DNA of 64,000 nucleotides, from assembly GCF_003569045.1 (NCBI RefSeq), contig NZ_BFCB01000003.1, forward strand, positions 1,860,001-1,924,000, in the 5' to 3' direction. Position 1 is the first letter of the stretch. The number at the start of each line of letters is the position of its first letter. The stretch is from Aggregatilinea lenta (GTDB lineage Bacteria > Chloroflexota > Anaerolineae > Aggregatilineales > Aggregatilineaceae). Below the pieces are notes generated by a model. It had not been told where the DNA came from. It did no database searches and was given only the letters and a program-made list of their open reading frames with translations. Of this stretch, positions 55,250 to 64,000 are shown piece after piece. Both the position numbers and the translations under genes were made by a program.

Positions 55250-57053
55250 AGTTGCCTTCCAACCTATCGGGCGGCGTGTGCAGGCGAAGCCGGGCCAGAC
55301 GCTGCTCGAAGCGGCACAGCAGGCGGGAGTGGCGCTGTCGGCGGTGTGCGGCGGCGCGGGCATCTGCGGCGACTGCCGCGTGCGCGTGCAGCGCGGCGCG
55401 GTGAGCGCGCTCAACGACACCGAAGTTGACCTGATCACTGATGCCGATCTGGACAGCGGGCTGCGGCTGGCCTGCCAGACGCTGATCGAAGACGCAGGCG
55501 AGATCGTGGTGGACGTGCCTGCGGAGTCGCTCAGCGCGCCGCAGCGCAGTCAGGTCGAGGGCGAGGAGATCCCGCTGGCTGTCGCGCCGGTCGTCGCTGT
55601 GCACGACGTGCGCGTCGAGCCGCCGTCGATCCACAACCTTGCGGGCGACTGGGAACGGCTGCAAGGCATCGTCCCCGCCGACTGGCACGCGACGGCTCCG
55701 GTGCTGGCGCAGCTTTCTGGCACGGTCCGCGCGCATGACTGGCAGACGCGACTGATTGGGCGAGGGCGCGAAGTAGCTGCGTTCTTGCCACCAGATACCG
55801 CGCCGTTTGGGTTTGCTGTGGATGTGGGCACGACCGGGCTGGCCGCCTATCTGGTCGATCTGGTCACGGGCGAGACGCGCGGCATGAAGGGCGCTACCAA
55901 CCCGCAGATCGCGTATGGTGAGGACGTCATGGCGCGCCTGACACTGGCGATGCGCGAGCCGGAAGGCCGCGCGCGCTTGCAGGCGTCGATCATCGCGGGG
56001 CTGAACGACCTGCTGCGCGACGTTTGCGCGCAGGCGGGCGTGAGCCGCGAGCAGGTTGTGGACGTGGTGCTGGTCGGCAATACGGCGATGCATCACCTGC
56101 TGCTAGGGCTACCAGTCGAGCAGCTTGGCAGCGCGCCCTACGTCCCGGCAGTGTCGGCGGCGGTGAGCACGCCCGCCCACGCGCTTGGGCTGGACGTGAC
56201 CGAAGGCGCGGCGCTTTACATGCCGCCCAATGTGGCGGGCTTCGTTGGGGCGGATCACGTCTCGATGCTGCTGGCAACGGCGACCGCCGAACAGCCCGGC
56301 GTCACGCTGAGCCTGGACATCGGCACGAACACGGAAATTTCGCTCAACGCGAACGGCACGCTGTGGTGCTGCTCGACCGCATCCGGTCCGGCGTTCGAGG
56401 GGGCACACATCCGCGACGGGATGCGCGCGGCGGACGGGGCCATCGAGCGGCTGATCTGGCAGGACGGGGCGCTGCGCTGGATGACGATCAACCACGCGCC
56501 GCCGGTCGGCCTGTGCGGATCGGGCATCCTCGATGCGGTGGCGGTCCTGCGCGCGGCGGACATCCTGCGGCCCACGGGCGCGATGCGCCGCGATCGACCC
56601 GGCGTGCACGCGGAGCAGGTCAACCCGTGGTACGAGATCGTGCCTGCGACGCAATCCGGGCACGGGCGCGAGGTGGCGATGAGCCGTGCCGACGTGAACG
56701 AGGTGCAGCTCGCCAAAGCCGCCATTCGCGCCGGGATCAAGCTGCTGGTCGAGCGTGCCGGGTTGGACGAGGCGGATATCGACCGCGTGATTGTGGCGGG
56801 CGCGTTCGGCAATTACATCGACCTGGAAAACGCTATCGCGATCGGCATGTTCCCGCCGCTGCCGCTGGAACGCTTCCACCAGGTGGGCAACGCGGCGGGC
56901 ATTGGCGCGAAGCGGCTGCTGATCAACGCGCAGGAAAGGCAGCGTGCGGCGGGTATCGCGGCGCGGCTGAACTATATCGAGTTAACGAATCACCCGGATT
57001 TCACGGATCGCTTCAGCCAGGCCGTGCTGCTGACGCCCGATCCCTGGGAATAG
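55242..57053 (+). CDS. RACo-type corrinoid reductive activator ([2Fe-2S]-ASKHA)
   Basis: 603 aa. An N-terminal [2Fe-2S] ferredoxin domain (1-90) shows VCGGAGICGDCRV and a later Cys in RLACQ. The ASKHA/DUF4445 domain has FAVDVGTTGLAAYLVD, LVGNTAMHHLLLG, LDIGTNTEISL, LCGSGILDAV and VAGAFGNYIDL. It uses ATP to reduce inactive Co(II)-corrinoid back to Co(I). GTG 55242 is the start, overlapping DUF1638 by 8 nt. Confidence 0.93.
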   Translation: MTEVAFQPIGRRVQAKPGQTLLEAAQQAGVALSAVCGGAGICGDCRVRVQRGAVSALNDTEVDLITDADLDSGLRLACQTLIEDAGEIVVDVPAESLSAPQRSQVEGEEIPLAVAPVVAVHDVRVEPPSIHNLAGDWERLQGIVPADWHATAPVLAQLSGTVRAHDWQTRLIGRGREVAAFLPPDTAPFGFAVDVGTTGLAAYLVDLVTGETRGMKGATNPQIAYGEDVMARLTLAMREPEGRARLQASIIAGLNDLLRDVCAQAGVSREQVVDVVLVGNTAMHHLLLGLPVEQLGSAPYVPAVSAAVSTPAHALGLDVTEGAALYMPPNVAGFVGADHVSMLLATATAEQPGVTLSLDIGTNTEISLNANGTLWCCSTASGPAFEGAHIRDGMRAADGAIERLIWQDGALRWMTINHAPPVGLCGSGILDAVAVLRAADILRPTGAMRRDRPGVHAEQVNPWYEIVPATQSGHGREVAMSRADVNEVQLAKAAIRAGIKLLVERAGLDEADIDRVIVAGAFGNYIDLENAIAIGMFPPLPLERFHQVGNAAGIGAKRLLINAQERQRAAGIAARLNYIELTNHPDFTDRFSQAVLLTPDPWE

Positions 57054-57076
57054 ACGCACTTTGAGGAGAAACCATT

Positions 57077-57931
57077 ATGCAGACTGTTCTTAAAGGTCCG
57101 TCCGCTGTCGTCACCATCGGCCCGGACGAGCCGATCGTCGTGATCGGCGAGCGCATCAATCCTACGGGGCGCAAGGTCTTCAGCGCGGAGCTTCAGGCGG
57201 GCGATCTCAGCCGCCTCCCGCGGGACGCGCAGGCCCAGGCCGACGCGGGCGCGCTGGTGCTGGACGTGAACGTCGGCGCGGCGAGTGTGGACGAAGTCGC
57301 GCTGCTGCCGCAGGCGGTGCAGATCGTGCAGGACGCGGTCGATCTGCCGGTGTGCATCGACTCGGCCAATCCCGCGGCGCTGGCCGCGGCGCTCAAGGTC
57401 TGCAAGGGCCGCGCGCTGGTGAATTCGGTCAACGGCGAGGCGGAAAAGATGGCGGCGGTGTTCCCGCTGGTGGCGGAATATGGCGCGACGGTGATCGCGC
57501 TGTGCATGGACGACAGCGGCATCCCCGCGACGCCGCAGGGCAGGCTGGCCGTGGCGGAAAAGCTGCTCGAAACGGCGCACGGCTACGGCATCGCGCCCGA
57601 CGCGATCCTGCTCGATCCGCTGGTGATGAACGTCGGCGCGGATCACACGGCGGGGCGCATCACGCTCGAAACGGCGCACCAGATCCGCGAGCGGCTGGGC
57701 TGCAACATGACGGCGGGAGCCAGCAACGCCTCGCACGGCATGCCGGACCGCGACCTGATCAACACCGTCTATCTGGCGCTGCTGCGGCAGGCGGGCGTCA
57801 ACGCGCCGATCTGCAACCCGTTGAAGAACGGGCTGGCCGTGCGCGCGATTGACCTCATGCTCGGTCTTGACGAATGGGGCATGAACTACATCGGGCTGTA
57901 CCGGGTGCTTCAGAAGGCCGCAGAGGCCTGA
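57077..57931 (+). CDS. Methyl-THF:corrinoid methyltransferase (MtgA/AcsE-like)
   Basis: 284 aa TIM-barrel of the pterin-binding family. VVIGERINPTGRK, ALVLDVNVGAAS, VCIDSANPAALAAAL, LVNSVNGE, DPLVMNVGAD and AGASNASHGMP match methyltetrahydrofolate-dependent methyltransferases. It moves a methyl group between the corrinoid protein and THF. GAGGAG precedes ATG 57077. Its end overlaps the convergent WYL gene by 22 nt. Confidence 0.93.
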   Translation: MQTVLKGPSAVVTIGPDEPIVVIGERINPTGRKVFSAELQAGDLSRLPRDAQAQADAGALVLDVNVGAASVDEVALLPQAVQIVQDAVDLPVCIDSANPAALAAALKVCKGRALVNSVNGEAEKMAAVFPLVAEYGATVIALCMDDSGIPATPQGRLAVAEKLLETAHGYGIAPDAILLDPLVMNVGADHTAGRITLETAHQIRERLGCNMTAGASNASHGMPDRDLINTVYLALLRQAGVNAPICNPLKNGLAVRAIDLMLGLDEWGMNYIGLYRVLQKAAEA

Positions 57932-58914
57932 TCTTTGCGCTCGCGGTCGCGCGCTTCGTAAAACGCGAGGATGCGCGCGGCAACGTCGATGACTCCGGCG
58001 CGCAGCTCGTCCGGCTCGATGACTTCCACCAGGGAGCCGAAGCCGAGGACCATGCTGCGCGCCGATTCGTAGGTGTCGAACGTGATCGGCAGCGTGATCC
58101 AGCCGTCTTCGTCGGGAATCGCGTTTTCGATCTGGCGAAAGATCCCCTCTCCAAATGTTTGCGGCAGCACCGGCACGAGGTGCGGCGCGAAACGCAGCAC
58201 CGACTGGTAATGCCACAGGCTCGCTTCGAATGCTGAACACCACGCGCGCCAGTACGCGCCCAGGTCGAAGTCGTCGGGGCGGGTAAAGCGCTCGTCCGTC
58301 AGTCTCACTTCGCGGATGCGCGACACGCGGTAGGTGCGCATGCCTTCCTCCGTGGCGGCCACGAGATACCAGATGCTCGCTTTGGCAACCAGGCCATAGG
58401 GCGCGGCCCGGCGCGTGCCCATGCTGCCGTCACGGCGCAGATACACGAGGTCGATCTGGCGGTCCTGCCACACGGCGATTTGCAGCGTGGGCAGGTGCGG
58501 GACTGGCTCCTCGGCGCGGAACCAGCCCGCCGGGTCGAGCATAAAGCGCTGGCGCACGCGCTCGGCGTCGGAGCGGTGCGCGGAGGGCAGGGCGGCCAGC
58601 AGTTTGAGCACGGCAGCTTGCAGTACCTCGTCCAGCCCCAGGTCGCCCAGCGGCCCTTCGGACGCGGAAATGAACAGGCTGTGGATCTCCTGCTCGCTCA
58701 GCCCGGTCAGCGACGTGCGATAGCCTTCGGCCAGGGCGCAGCCGCCGTTCGGCCCGCGCTCGGCATAGACCGGCACGCCCGCCGTGCTCAACGCGTCCAG
58801 GTCGCGGTAGATGGTGCGCTCCGATACTTCCAGGCGCTCGGCCAACTGCCCGGCGGTCAAACGTCCGTGTGATTGCAGCATCAGCAAAATGGAGAGCAAA
58901 CGATCCGCGCGCAT
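57910..58914 (-). CDS. HTH-WYL transcriptional regulator
   Basis: 334 aa. The N-terminal winged helix is RLLSILLMLQSHGRLTAGQLAERLEVSERTIYRDLDAL. A linker and the WYL domain follow (QIDLVYLRRDGS, PYGLVAKASIWYLVAA, RVSRI), then a C-terminal WCX domain. Such regulators sense small ligands or nucleic acids. It diverges from the transglutaminase gene across 142 nt, its likeliest target. Confidence 0.9.
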   Translation of the reverse strand: MRADRLLSILLMLQSHGRLTAGQLAERLEVSERTIYRDLDALSTAGVPVYAERGPNGGCALAEGYRTSLTGLSEQEIHSLFISASEGPLGDLGLDEVLQAAVLKLLAALPSAHRSDAERVRQRFMLDPAGWFRAEEPVPHLPTLQIAVWQDRQIDLVYLRRDGSMGTRRAAPYGLVAKASIWYLVAATEEGMRTYRVSRIREVRLTDERFTRPDDFDLGAYWRAWCSAFEASLWHYQSVLRFAPHLVPVLPQTFGEGIFRQIENAIPDEDGWITLPITFDTYESARSMVLGFGSLVEVIEPDELRAGVIDVAARILAFYEARDRERKDQASAAF

Positions 58915-59056
58915 GGGCGCTCCTTGTAGAACATCCAGGATAGAACATCCGGGCAGATTTTCCTCTAGAATACCACAATTTATGACAGAGGGTGTCAGGT
59001 ATAGTGCGGTACGATTAATCTGTTACCTGATCTTCCAAATGTGAGGAGTTTCGGAT

Positions 59057-59968
59057 ATGGCGGAATACCGCGATCCGCTGGTGTATTACACGCTGCCCGG
59101 CGTGATGACGAGCGCAGGCGAGCACGCCGGCATGCTCAAGGGACTGCCCGACGACATCGCCGGCCTGTGCCGCGTGGTCCAGCAAAATCTGCTGCACGTA
59201 CATTGGGCGAAGCGCTACGGCGTGACACTGACGCCGGAAGATGAGCAGGAAGTCCAGCTTCGGCGCGCGTCGTCGATGTTGGCGCGCATTGCCGCCCAGG
59301 ACGACCGTATGCTGACCGTGCCGCGCCCGGTCGAGAAGCGGCTGGTGGGCAACTGCCGCGATTTTTCGGTGATGCTGTGCACGCTGCTGCGCCACCAGGG
59401 CATCCCGGCCCGCCCGCGCTGCGGCTTCGGCACGTATTTCACACCGGATTGGTACGAGGATCACTGGATCTGCGAGGTGTGGAACGACGACGAAGCGCGT
59501 TGGATGATGGTCGATGCGCAGTTGGACGCGCTGCAAGTTGAGGCGCTGGGTATCACGTTCGATCCGTGCGACCTGCCGGAAGGCAACTTTATCCCGGCGG
59601 GCAAGGGCTGGCAGATGTGCCGCGCAGGTGAAGCCGACCCGGCCCGATTTGGCATCTTCGACATTCACGGGCTGTGGTTCGTACGCGGCAACATGGTCCG
59701 CGACTTCGCCTCGCTGAACCGGATGGAGCTGCTGCCCTGGGATAGCTGGGGCCTGTGCGACCGCGAGCCGGACGCGGATGATCTGCTGCTGCTGGACCGT
59801 GTCGCGGCGCTGACACTGGCGGATAACGAGGCGTTCGAGAACGTGCGCGCGCTGTACGAGACCGAACCCGACCGCCTGCAGGTGCCAGACGAGATTCGCT
59901 CGTATACCAATGACAGCCCGACGCTGACCGATCTGCGTGCGGACGAATTGGAGCTGTTCCCCGCCTGA
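59057..59968 (+). CDS. Transglutaminase-like cysteine protein
   Basis: 303 aa. The Cys-His-Asp set is visible: GNCRDFSVMLCTLLRHQGIPAR (Cys), DHWICEVWN (His) and RWMMVDAQLD (Asp). It is cytoplasmic (no signal peptide). The substrate is unknown; relatives are proteases or amidases. GAGGAG precedes ATG 59057. Divergent from the WYL regulator. Confidence 0.85.
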   Translation: MAEYRDPLVYYTLPGVMTSAGEHAGMLKGLPDDIAGLCRVVQQNLLHVHWAKRYGVTLTPEDEQEVQLRRASSMLARIAAQDDRMLTVPRPVEKRLVGNCRDFSVMLCTLLRHQGIPARPRCGFGTYFTPDWYEDHWICEVWNDDEARWMMVDAQLDALQVEALGITFDPCDLPEGNFIPAGKGWQMCRAGEADPARFGIFDIHGLWFVRGNMVRDFASLNRMELLPWDSWGLCDREPDADDLLLLDRVAALTLADNEAFENVRALYETEPDRLQVPDEIRSYTNDSPTLTDLRADELELFPA

Positions 59969-60000
59969 CGCAGGTACACACATAACCGGGTAAACGGCGA

Positions 60001-60026
60001 ACGGGGCGCAGCGTTGCGCTCCGTTT
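60001..60026 (+). terminator. Terminator after the transglutaminase-like gene
   Basis: ACGGGGCGCA (60001-60010) and TGCGCTCCGT (60015-60024) form a 10-bp stem with one G-U, followed by TTT. Confidence 0.6.
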
Positions 60027-60133
60027 TGCGTCCCGACGGTGGTCGATCGCCGGGCAGGGAACAGGCTGAAGGGCCGCAAATCCGCTATAGTCAGGGGAGA
60101 GGACGCCTTTACCGCATAACGGAGGATGCCGCC

Positions 60134-60856
60134 GTGCGCCGACGCGCGACCGTGCTGAGTGTTCTGTTCGCCCCGCTGCTGGCTTTCGCCATGACGGCCA
60201 GCGTTTTGACCTTTGCGCAAGGCGTCACGCCGACCGCGACCCCATTTGTCGAGCCGGACGGCTGCCAGCGCCCGCCCGACGACTATACGCGGCTGTGGGT
60301 CAACGGCGGGCAGTTCAACGCGCGCACGGTGGCGATGCTCGATCACGCGCAGGAACTCTACGACGCGCTGGGCGGCACGGAAGACCTGCGGCTGGCGATT
60401 ACGCAGGGCGGTTATAACGCGGGCGGCGTGGCGGCCAGCTTCGGCACGCATGACGGCGGCGGCGCGGTCGATCTCTCGGTGCGCAGCCACGTCGATTGGT
60501 CCGTGCTGGAAGACCAGATCGAGCCGATGATCGCGGCGCTGCGCGTAGCGGGCTTTGCCGCGTGGCTGCGCGACACGGGCGACCTGTACCCCGATTCCCC
60601 GATTCACATCCACGCGATCGCCCTCGGCGACGCGGAGCTTTCCGGCATGGGGCGCTCGCAGATCGATGGCACGTTCGGCTATCTGCGCGGGTACGATGGT
60701 CTGCCGCGTTACGACGGCGTGCCTGTCGCGGATCGCCACGGCGGACCGGCGATCTGCCAGTGGATGATCGACATGGGCTTCACCGACATGCGCAACCAGC
60801 CAATTCCGCTCCCCACGCCGGGCGGCACGGCGCTGCCGGTGACCGCACTGCCATAA
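60134..60856 (+). CDS. Exported protein with M15-like metal motif
   Basis: 240 aa from GTG 60134, chosen for GGAGGATGCCGCC upstream. A signal peptide (LFAPLLAFAMTASVLTFAQ) is followed by a domain with FGTHDGGGAVDLSV (HxxGxAxD) and IHIHAIALG. These are the two metal-binding motifs of D-alanyl-D-alanine carboxypeptidase/VanX-type (M15) enzymes, so it may trim cell-wall peptides outside the cell. Motif-level assignment. Confidence 0.7.
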   Translation: MRRRATVLSVLFAPLLAFAMTASVLTFAQGVTPTATPFVEPDGCQRPPDDYTRLWVNGGQFNARTVAMLDHAQELYDALGGTEDLRLAITQGGYNAGGVAASFGTHDGGGAVDLSVRSHVDWSVLEDQIEPMIAALRVAGFAAWLRDTGDLYPDSPIHIHAIALGDAELSGMGRSQIDGTFGYLRGYDGLPRYDGVPVADRHGGPAICQWMIDMGFTDMRNQPIPLPTPGGTALPVTALP

Positions 60857-60954
60857 TTGTGCGTCCCGCGCTTGTGAAAGTTCCCCAAGCGCACCCCGGC
60901 GGCAGGCGGTAAGATCGCATATATCGCCGTGCATCCAGGGAGGCCGCAGCCCAG

Positions 60955-62157
60955 GTGAATCCCAGAACCGAGACTACCTCTGTGCCCGCGCCCAACCGTC
61001 CCGCTGGGGCCGGACTGCGCGTAGAGCTTGTCGCGCTGACGCTGGCGCGCACGGTGCTGAATACCAGCCACCGTATGATTTATCCCTTCCTGCCGACTAT
61101 CGCACGCGGGCTGAACGTGACCGAATCGGCGGTCGCACTGACTGTCACCGCGCGGTCGAGCCTGGGATTGATCGGGCCGCTAATCGGGTCGCTGGCGGAT
61201 CGTCGCGGGCGCAAGGTGGCGATGATCACGGGCATGCTGATCTTCACGTTCGGGCTGGGGCTGGTGGCGCTTTGGCCGAGCTATCCGGCACTGTTTGCGG
61301 CGGTGCTGCTAGCGGGCGTTTCCAAGCTGCTGTTCGACCCGGCGCTGCACGCCTACCTGGGCGACCGCGTCGATTACGCGCGGCGCGGGCTTGCGGTCGC
61401 GCTGGCGGAAACGAGCTGGTCGGCGGCGTTCCTGGTGGGCATGCCGGTCGTTGCGTGGCTGATCGCGCGCAGCGATCACTGGTACGCGCCGTTCCCGTGG
61501 CTGGCGGCGCTGGGGGCGATCTTTGCGGTCGTGCTGTGGCGTGTGCTGCCCGCCGACGAGCCGTTTCCCATTGACCGCCCGTCGCTGCTGGACGGCGCGC
61601 GCACCGTGCTGGCGCACCGATCCGCGCGGGCAGGACTGGGCGTGAGCCTGCTGATTACGGCGGCCAACGAAACCGTGTCGATCATGTTCGGCGTGTGGCT
61701 GGAAGACGCGTTTGCGATGAAAGTCGCGGCGCTGGGGCTGGCTTCGGCGGTGATCGGCGTGGCCGAGTTGGGCGGCGAAGGCGCGGTCGCGGGGCTGGCG
61801 GACCGGCTCGGCAAGCGGCGCGCACTGGCGCTGGGCATCGGCACGAACGCAGCGGCAAGCCTGCTGCTGCCGGTGCTGGGTACGACCCGTGAGGGCGCGC
61901 TGGTGGGGTTGTTCCTGTTTTTCATCACCTTCGAGTTTGCGATCGTGAGCAGCATTCCGCTGATGACCGAGCTGGTTCCCTCGGCACGCGCTACGCTGAT
62001 GGCGGGCAACACGGCGATTACGTCGCTGGGGCGTATGGCCGGGACGCTGATCGGCCCGCCGCTGTTGGGTATTGGAATTCTGGCGAGCGGCGCGACGGCG
62101 GCGCTCATCGATCTGGCCGCACTGGCGCTGCTGCTGGTCTATGTGAAACAAGAGTAA
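60955..62157 (+). CDS. MFS transporter
   Basis: 400 aa with about 12 transmembrane helices. The A-like loop GSLADRRGRKVAMI lies between helices 2 and 3, and AGLADRLGKRRALA between 8 and 9. Substrate unknown; drug efflux-type by general look. GTG 60955 has GGGAGG upstream. Confidence 0.88.
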   Translation: MNPRTETTSVPAPNRPAGAGLRVELVALTLARTVLNTSHRMIYPFLPTIARGLNVTESAVALTVTARSSLGLIGPLIGSLADRRGRKVAMITGMLIFTFGLGLVALWPSYPALFAAVLLAGVSKLLFDPALHAYLGDRVDYARRGLAVALAETSWSAAFLVGMPVVAWLIARSDHWYAPFPWLAALGAIFAVVLWRVLPADEPFPIDRPSLLDGARTVLAHRSARAGLGVSLLITAANETVSIMFGVWLEDAFAMKVAALGLASAVIGVAELGGEGAVAGLADRLGKRRALALGIGTNAAASLLLPVLGTTREGALVGLFLFFITFEFAIVSSIPLMTELVPSARATLMAGNTAITSLGRMAGTLIGPPLLGIGILASGATAALIDLAALALLLVYVKQE

Positions 62158-62311
62158 AGTGAAACACGAATAAATCGGCGCCGATACTCGCATCTACACC
62201 TGCTTTGTGGCACAATCGCACGCGGCGCATTTGCGCTAGAATAGGTCCAAACGCAGCACCACTAGAGTTTTTTTCCTCTTTTGTCCGGGATAAGCCAAAA
62301 ACAGGCGGCTG

Positions 62312-63043
62312 ATGATGGCCGGATCCAAACGTATTGCATTCATGGTGACCTGCATCGTCGATCAGGTGATGCCGGAGGTAGGTATGGCTGCCGTCCGGTT
62401 GCTGCGGCGGGCCGGGTACACGGTCGAGTTTCCCCAGGAACAAACCTGTTGTGGTCAGCCGTTTTTTAACAGCGGCTTCCGCGAGCGGGCGCTGCCGCTG
62501 GTCAAGCGCGCAGTCGAGATCTTCGAGCCGTACGACGCGGTGGTTGCGCCGAGCGGCTCGTGCACGACGATGATGCGCGCGGAATACCCGCACCTGCTGG
62601 AACCGTGGCCCGATTGGTATGCACGTGCCCAGCAGCTTGCCGCCAAAACCTACGAACTCAGCGAATTCCTGGTGCACCAGGCGCAGTGGCAGCCTGCGGC
62701 GAACGCCCAAGCGCCGCGCGTGACCTATCACGACTCGTGCCACATGAACCGCATGCTGCACCTGTACAGCGAACCGCGTTCGTTACTGGCGGCGGCGGGC
62801 TGCACGCTGGTTGAGATGGTCGAGCCGGAGCGCTGCTGCGGGTTCGGCGGCGTCTTCTCGATCCGCATGCCGGAAGTGTCCAATGCCATGACGGGCGAAA
62901 AGCTGCGCCGTGCCGTGGCGACCGAAACCAACCTGCTGGTGACTGCCGATCCCGGCTGCCTGATGCAGATGCGTGGGCTGGCGGAGGGATCGGGGCTGCG
63001 CGTCGAGCACGTGGCGACGGTGCTGGAGGAGCTGACCCGATGA
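62312..63043 (+). CDS. lutA: Lactate-utilization Fe-S subunit LutA
   Basis: 243 aa with two CCG domains: the first with TCIVDQVMPEVG, QTCCGQPFFNSG and PSGSCTTMM, the second with YHDSCHMNR, ERCCGFGG and ADPGCLMQM. These match LutA/LldE of L-lactate oxidation. Start is ATG 62312 or the ATG just after. The stop overlaps the lutB start (ATGA). Confidence 0.92.
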   Translation: MMAGSKRIAFMVTCIVDQVMPEVGMAAVRLLRRAGYTVEFPQEQTCCGQPFFNSGFRERALPLVKRAVEIFEPYDAVVAPSGSCTTMMRAEYPHLLEPWPDWYARAQQLAAKTYELSEFLVHQAQWQPAANAQAPRVTYHDSCHMNRMLHLYSEPRSLLAAAGCTLVEMVEPERCCGFGGVFSIRMPEVSNAMTGEKLRRAVATETNLLVTADPGCLMQMRGLAEGSGLRVEHVATVLEELTR

Positions 63044-64000
63044 GCGAACCCAATGTAGGCGCAACGTTCCCGCAGTTCCGCGCTCAGGCGATCAAGGCGA
63101 TCGGCGATCCGCTGCTGCAGCGCGCGATTGACGGCGCGACGCTGCACTTCCGCACCGGGCGGGCCGAAGCGCTGGCCGAGCTGCCCGACGCCGATGCCCT
63201 GCGCGACCATTTCAAGACGATTCGCTCATCGACGCTGGCGCGGCTGGCCGACCATTTGGAAACGTTCGAGCGTAATGCGACAGCGGCGGGTGCGCAGGTC
63301 CATTGGGCGCGCGACGCCGCCGAGGCGCGCGAGATCGTGCTCGGCATCGCACGGGCGCACGGGGCGGATCTGGCCGTGAAGTCCAAGTCGATGGCGAGCG
63401 AAGAGATTCACCTGAATCAGGCGCTCGACGCGGCAGGCATCGATCCGGTCGAGACGGACCTCGGCGAATGGATCATCCAGCTCGCGGGCGAAACGCCGTC
63501 GCACATCGTCGGCCCGGCGCTGCACAAGACGCGCGAGCAGGTCGCGGAGCTGTTCAGCGCGGAGGTGGGTCGCACGCTGCCGCCGGACGACATCCCCGGA
63601 CTGACCGAGATCGCGCGGGGCATCCTGCGTGAGAAATTCCTGGCGGCGGGTATTGGTATCAGCGGCGGCAACATCGCCGTCGCGGAGACGGGCACGATCG
63701 TGCTGGTCACCAACGAGGGCAACGGGCGCATGGTGACGAGCGCGCCGCCGGTTCACGTGGCCGTGGTGGGCATCGAGAAGATCGCGCCCACCTGGGACGA
63801 CGCGGCGGTGTGGCTGCAACTGCTGGCGCGCAGTGCGACGGGGCAGCCGCTCTCGATTTACACCACCGCGATTACCGGTCCCGCCCGCGCGGACGACCCC
63901 GACGGGCCGCAGGAAGTGCACGTCGTGTTCCTGGACAATGGCCGCAGCCGCCAGTTGGGCACACCCTACGAGGAAGTGCTGCAGTGCATCCGCTGCGGTG
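63040..64000 (+). CDS. lutB: Lactate-utilization subunit LutB, N-terminal part
   Basis: Open frame from ATG 63040 to the window end, 320 codons seen. KSKSMASEEIHLNQAL, GETPSHIVGPALHKTREQV, GISGGNIAVAETGTIVLVTNEGNGRM and the start of the ferredoxin motif CIRCG match LutB (LUD plus 4Fe-4S domains). With LutA it oxidises L-lactate to pyruvate. lutC is expected beyond the window. Confidence 0.92.
   Translation, partial: MSEPNVGATFPQFRAQAIKAIGDPLLQRAIDGATLHFRTGRAEALAELPDADALRDHFKTIRSSTLARLADHLETFERNATAAGAQVHWARDAAEAREIVLGIARAHGADLAVKSKSMASEEIHLNQALDAAGIDPVETDLGEWIIQLAGETPSHIVGPALHKTREQVAELFSAEVGRTLPPDDIPGLTEIARGILREKFLAAGIGISGGNIAVAETGTIVLVTNEGNGRMVTSAPPVHVAVVGIEKIAPTWDDAAVWLQLLARSATGQPLSIYTTAITGPARADDPDGPQEVHVVFLDNGRSRQLGTPYEEVLQCIRCG

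Noticed and set aside
61309-62193. Minus frame over the MFS gene
   Set aside because: Shadow with Arg/Gln-rich composition and no motif.

Overview
The window is a GC-rich chromosomal segment with about 60 protein genes, three tRNA genes and no mobile elements. It reads like a Chloroflexota bacterium of the Anaerolineae type. That placement is inference from several traits: secreted proteins with Thr/Pro-rich stalks (PTPTP-like), a deazaflavin (F420-type) oxidoreductase, a MetV-MetF-like fusion, a corrinoid/RACo/DUF1638 operon, and no LPS or outer-membrane genes. No rRNA, CRISPR array, transposase, integrase or phage gene was seen.

Layout. 1-4062: start of an amino-acid ABC substrate-binding protein, an AlaX tRNA-editing protein, a DoxX-like membrane protein and a membrane-anchored HdrD/GlpC-type Fe-S oxidoreductase. 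4121-7693: a large unknown protein with a DUF6884-like core, and a GlgB-like GH13 enzyme. 8155-9993: small stress-type proteins (DUF1328, DUF3309, CsbD) around an SDR dehydrogenase. 10087-14299: aldo/keto reductase, DtxR-family regulator, and a divergent GHMP sugar kinase/SDR epimerase pair. 14643-18758: a likely operon of a kinase-like unknown, a secreted peptidase-MA-like protein with a stalk, and rlmN. 18755-23035: a 1132-aa soluble sensor kinase and a CPBP protease. 23390-26991: icd, secG and a family-5 substrate-binding protein. 27068-31235: tRNA-Leu, a DivIC/FtsB-like protein, DUF1028, a receiver/DUF309 pair that looks frameshifted, and a LysM-YkuD L,D-transpeptidase. 31368-36653: lepB, galE, a glycosyltransferase, a lipoprotein and an FGGY kinase. 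36806-38581: a methylene-THF reductase fusion plus a small Cys-rich ORF. 38785-43388: F420-type enzyme, a PhoB/PhoR-like two-component system, DinB-like and membrane proteins. 43302-48707: ilvE, plsC, a pseudouridine synthase, a GAF-SpoIIE phosphatase and an M20 peptidase. 49038-53634: acs, tRNA-Cys, rpoD, an exported unknown and tRNA-Lys. 53865-57931: the corrinoid operon. 57910-64000: WYL regulator, transglutaminase-like protein, M15-like exported protein, MFS transporter, lutA and the start of lutB.

How the genes fit together. The most distinctive functional set is one-carbon metabolism. It has a corrinoid protein, DUF1638, a [2Fe-2S]-ASKHA reactivase and a methyl-THF:corrinoid methyltransferase in one operon, and a MetV-MetF-type reductase elsewhere in the window. 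No MttB-type substrate methyltransferase lies beside them. Acetyl-CoA synthetase, isocitrate dehydrogenase and lutAB suggest use of acetate and lactate. The main sigma factor gene is present, and the promoters of tRNA-Cys and tRNA-Lys match the sigma-70 consensus with 17-nt spacers (tRNA-Leu has a 16-nt spacer), so the remaining promoter calls rest on the same pattern.
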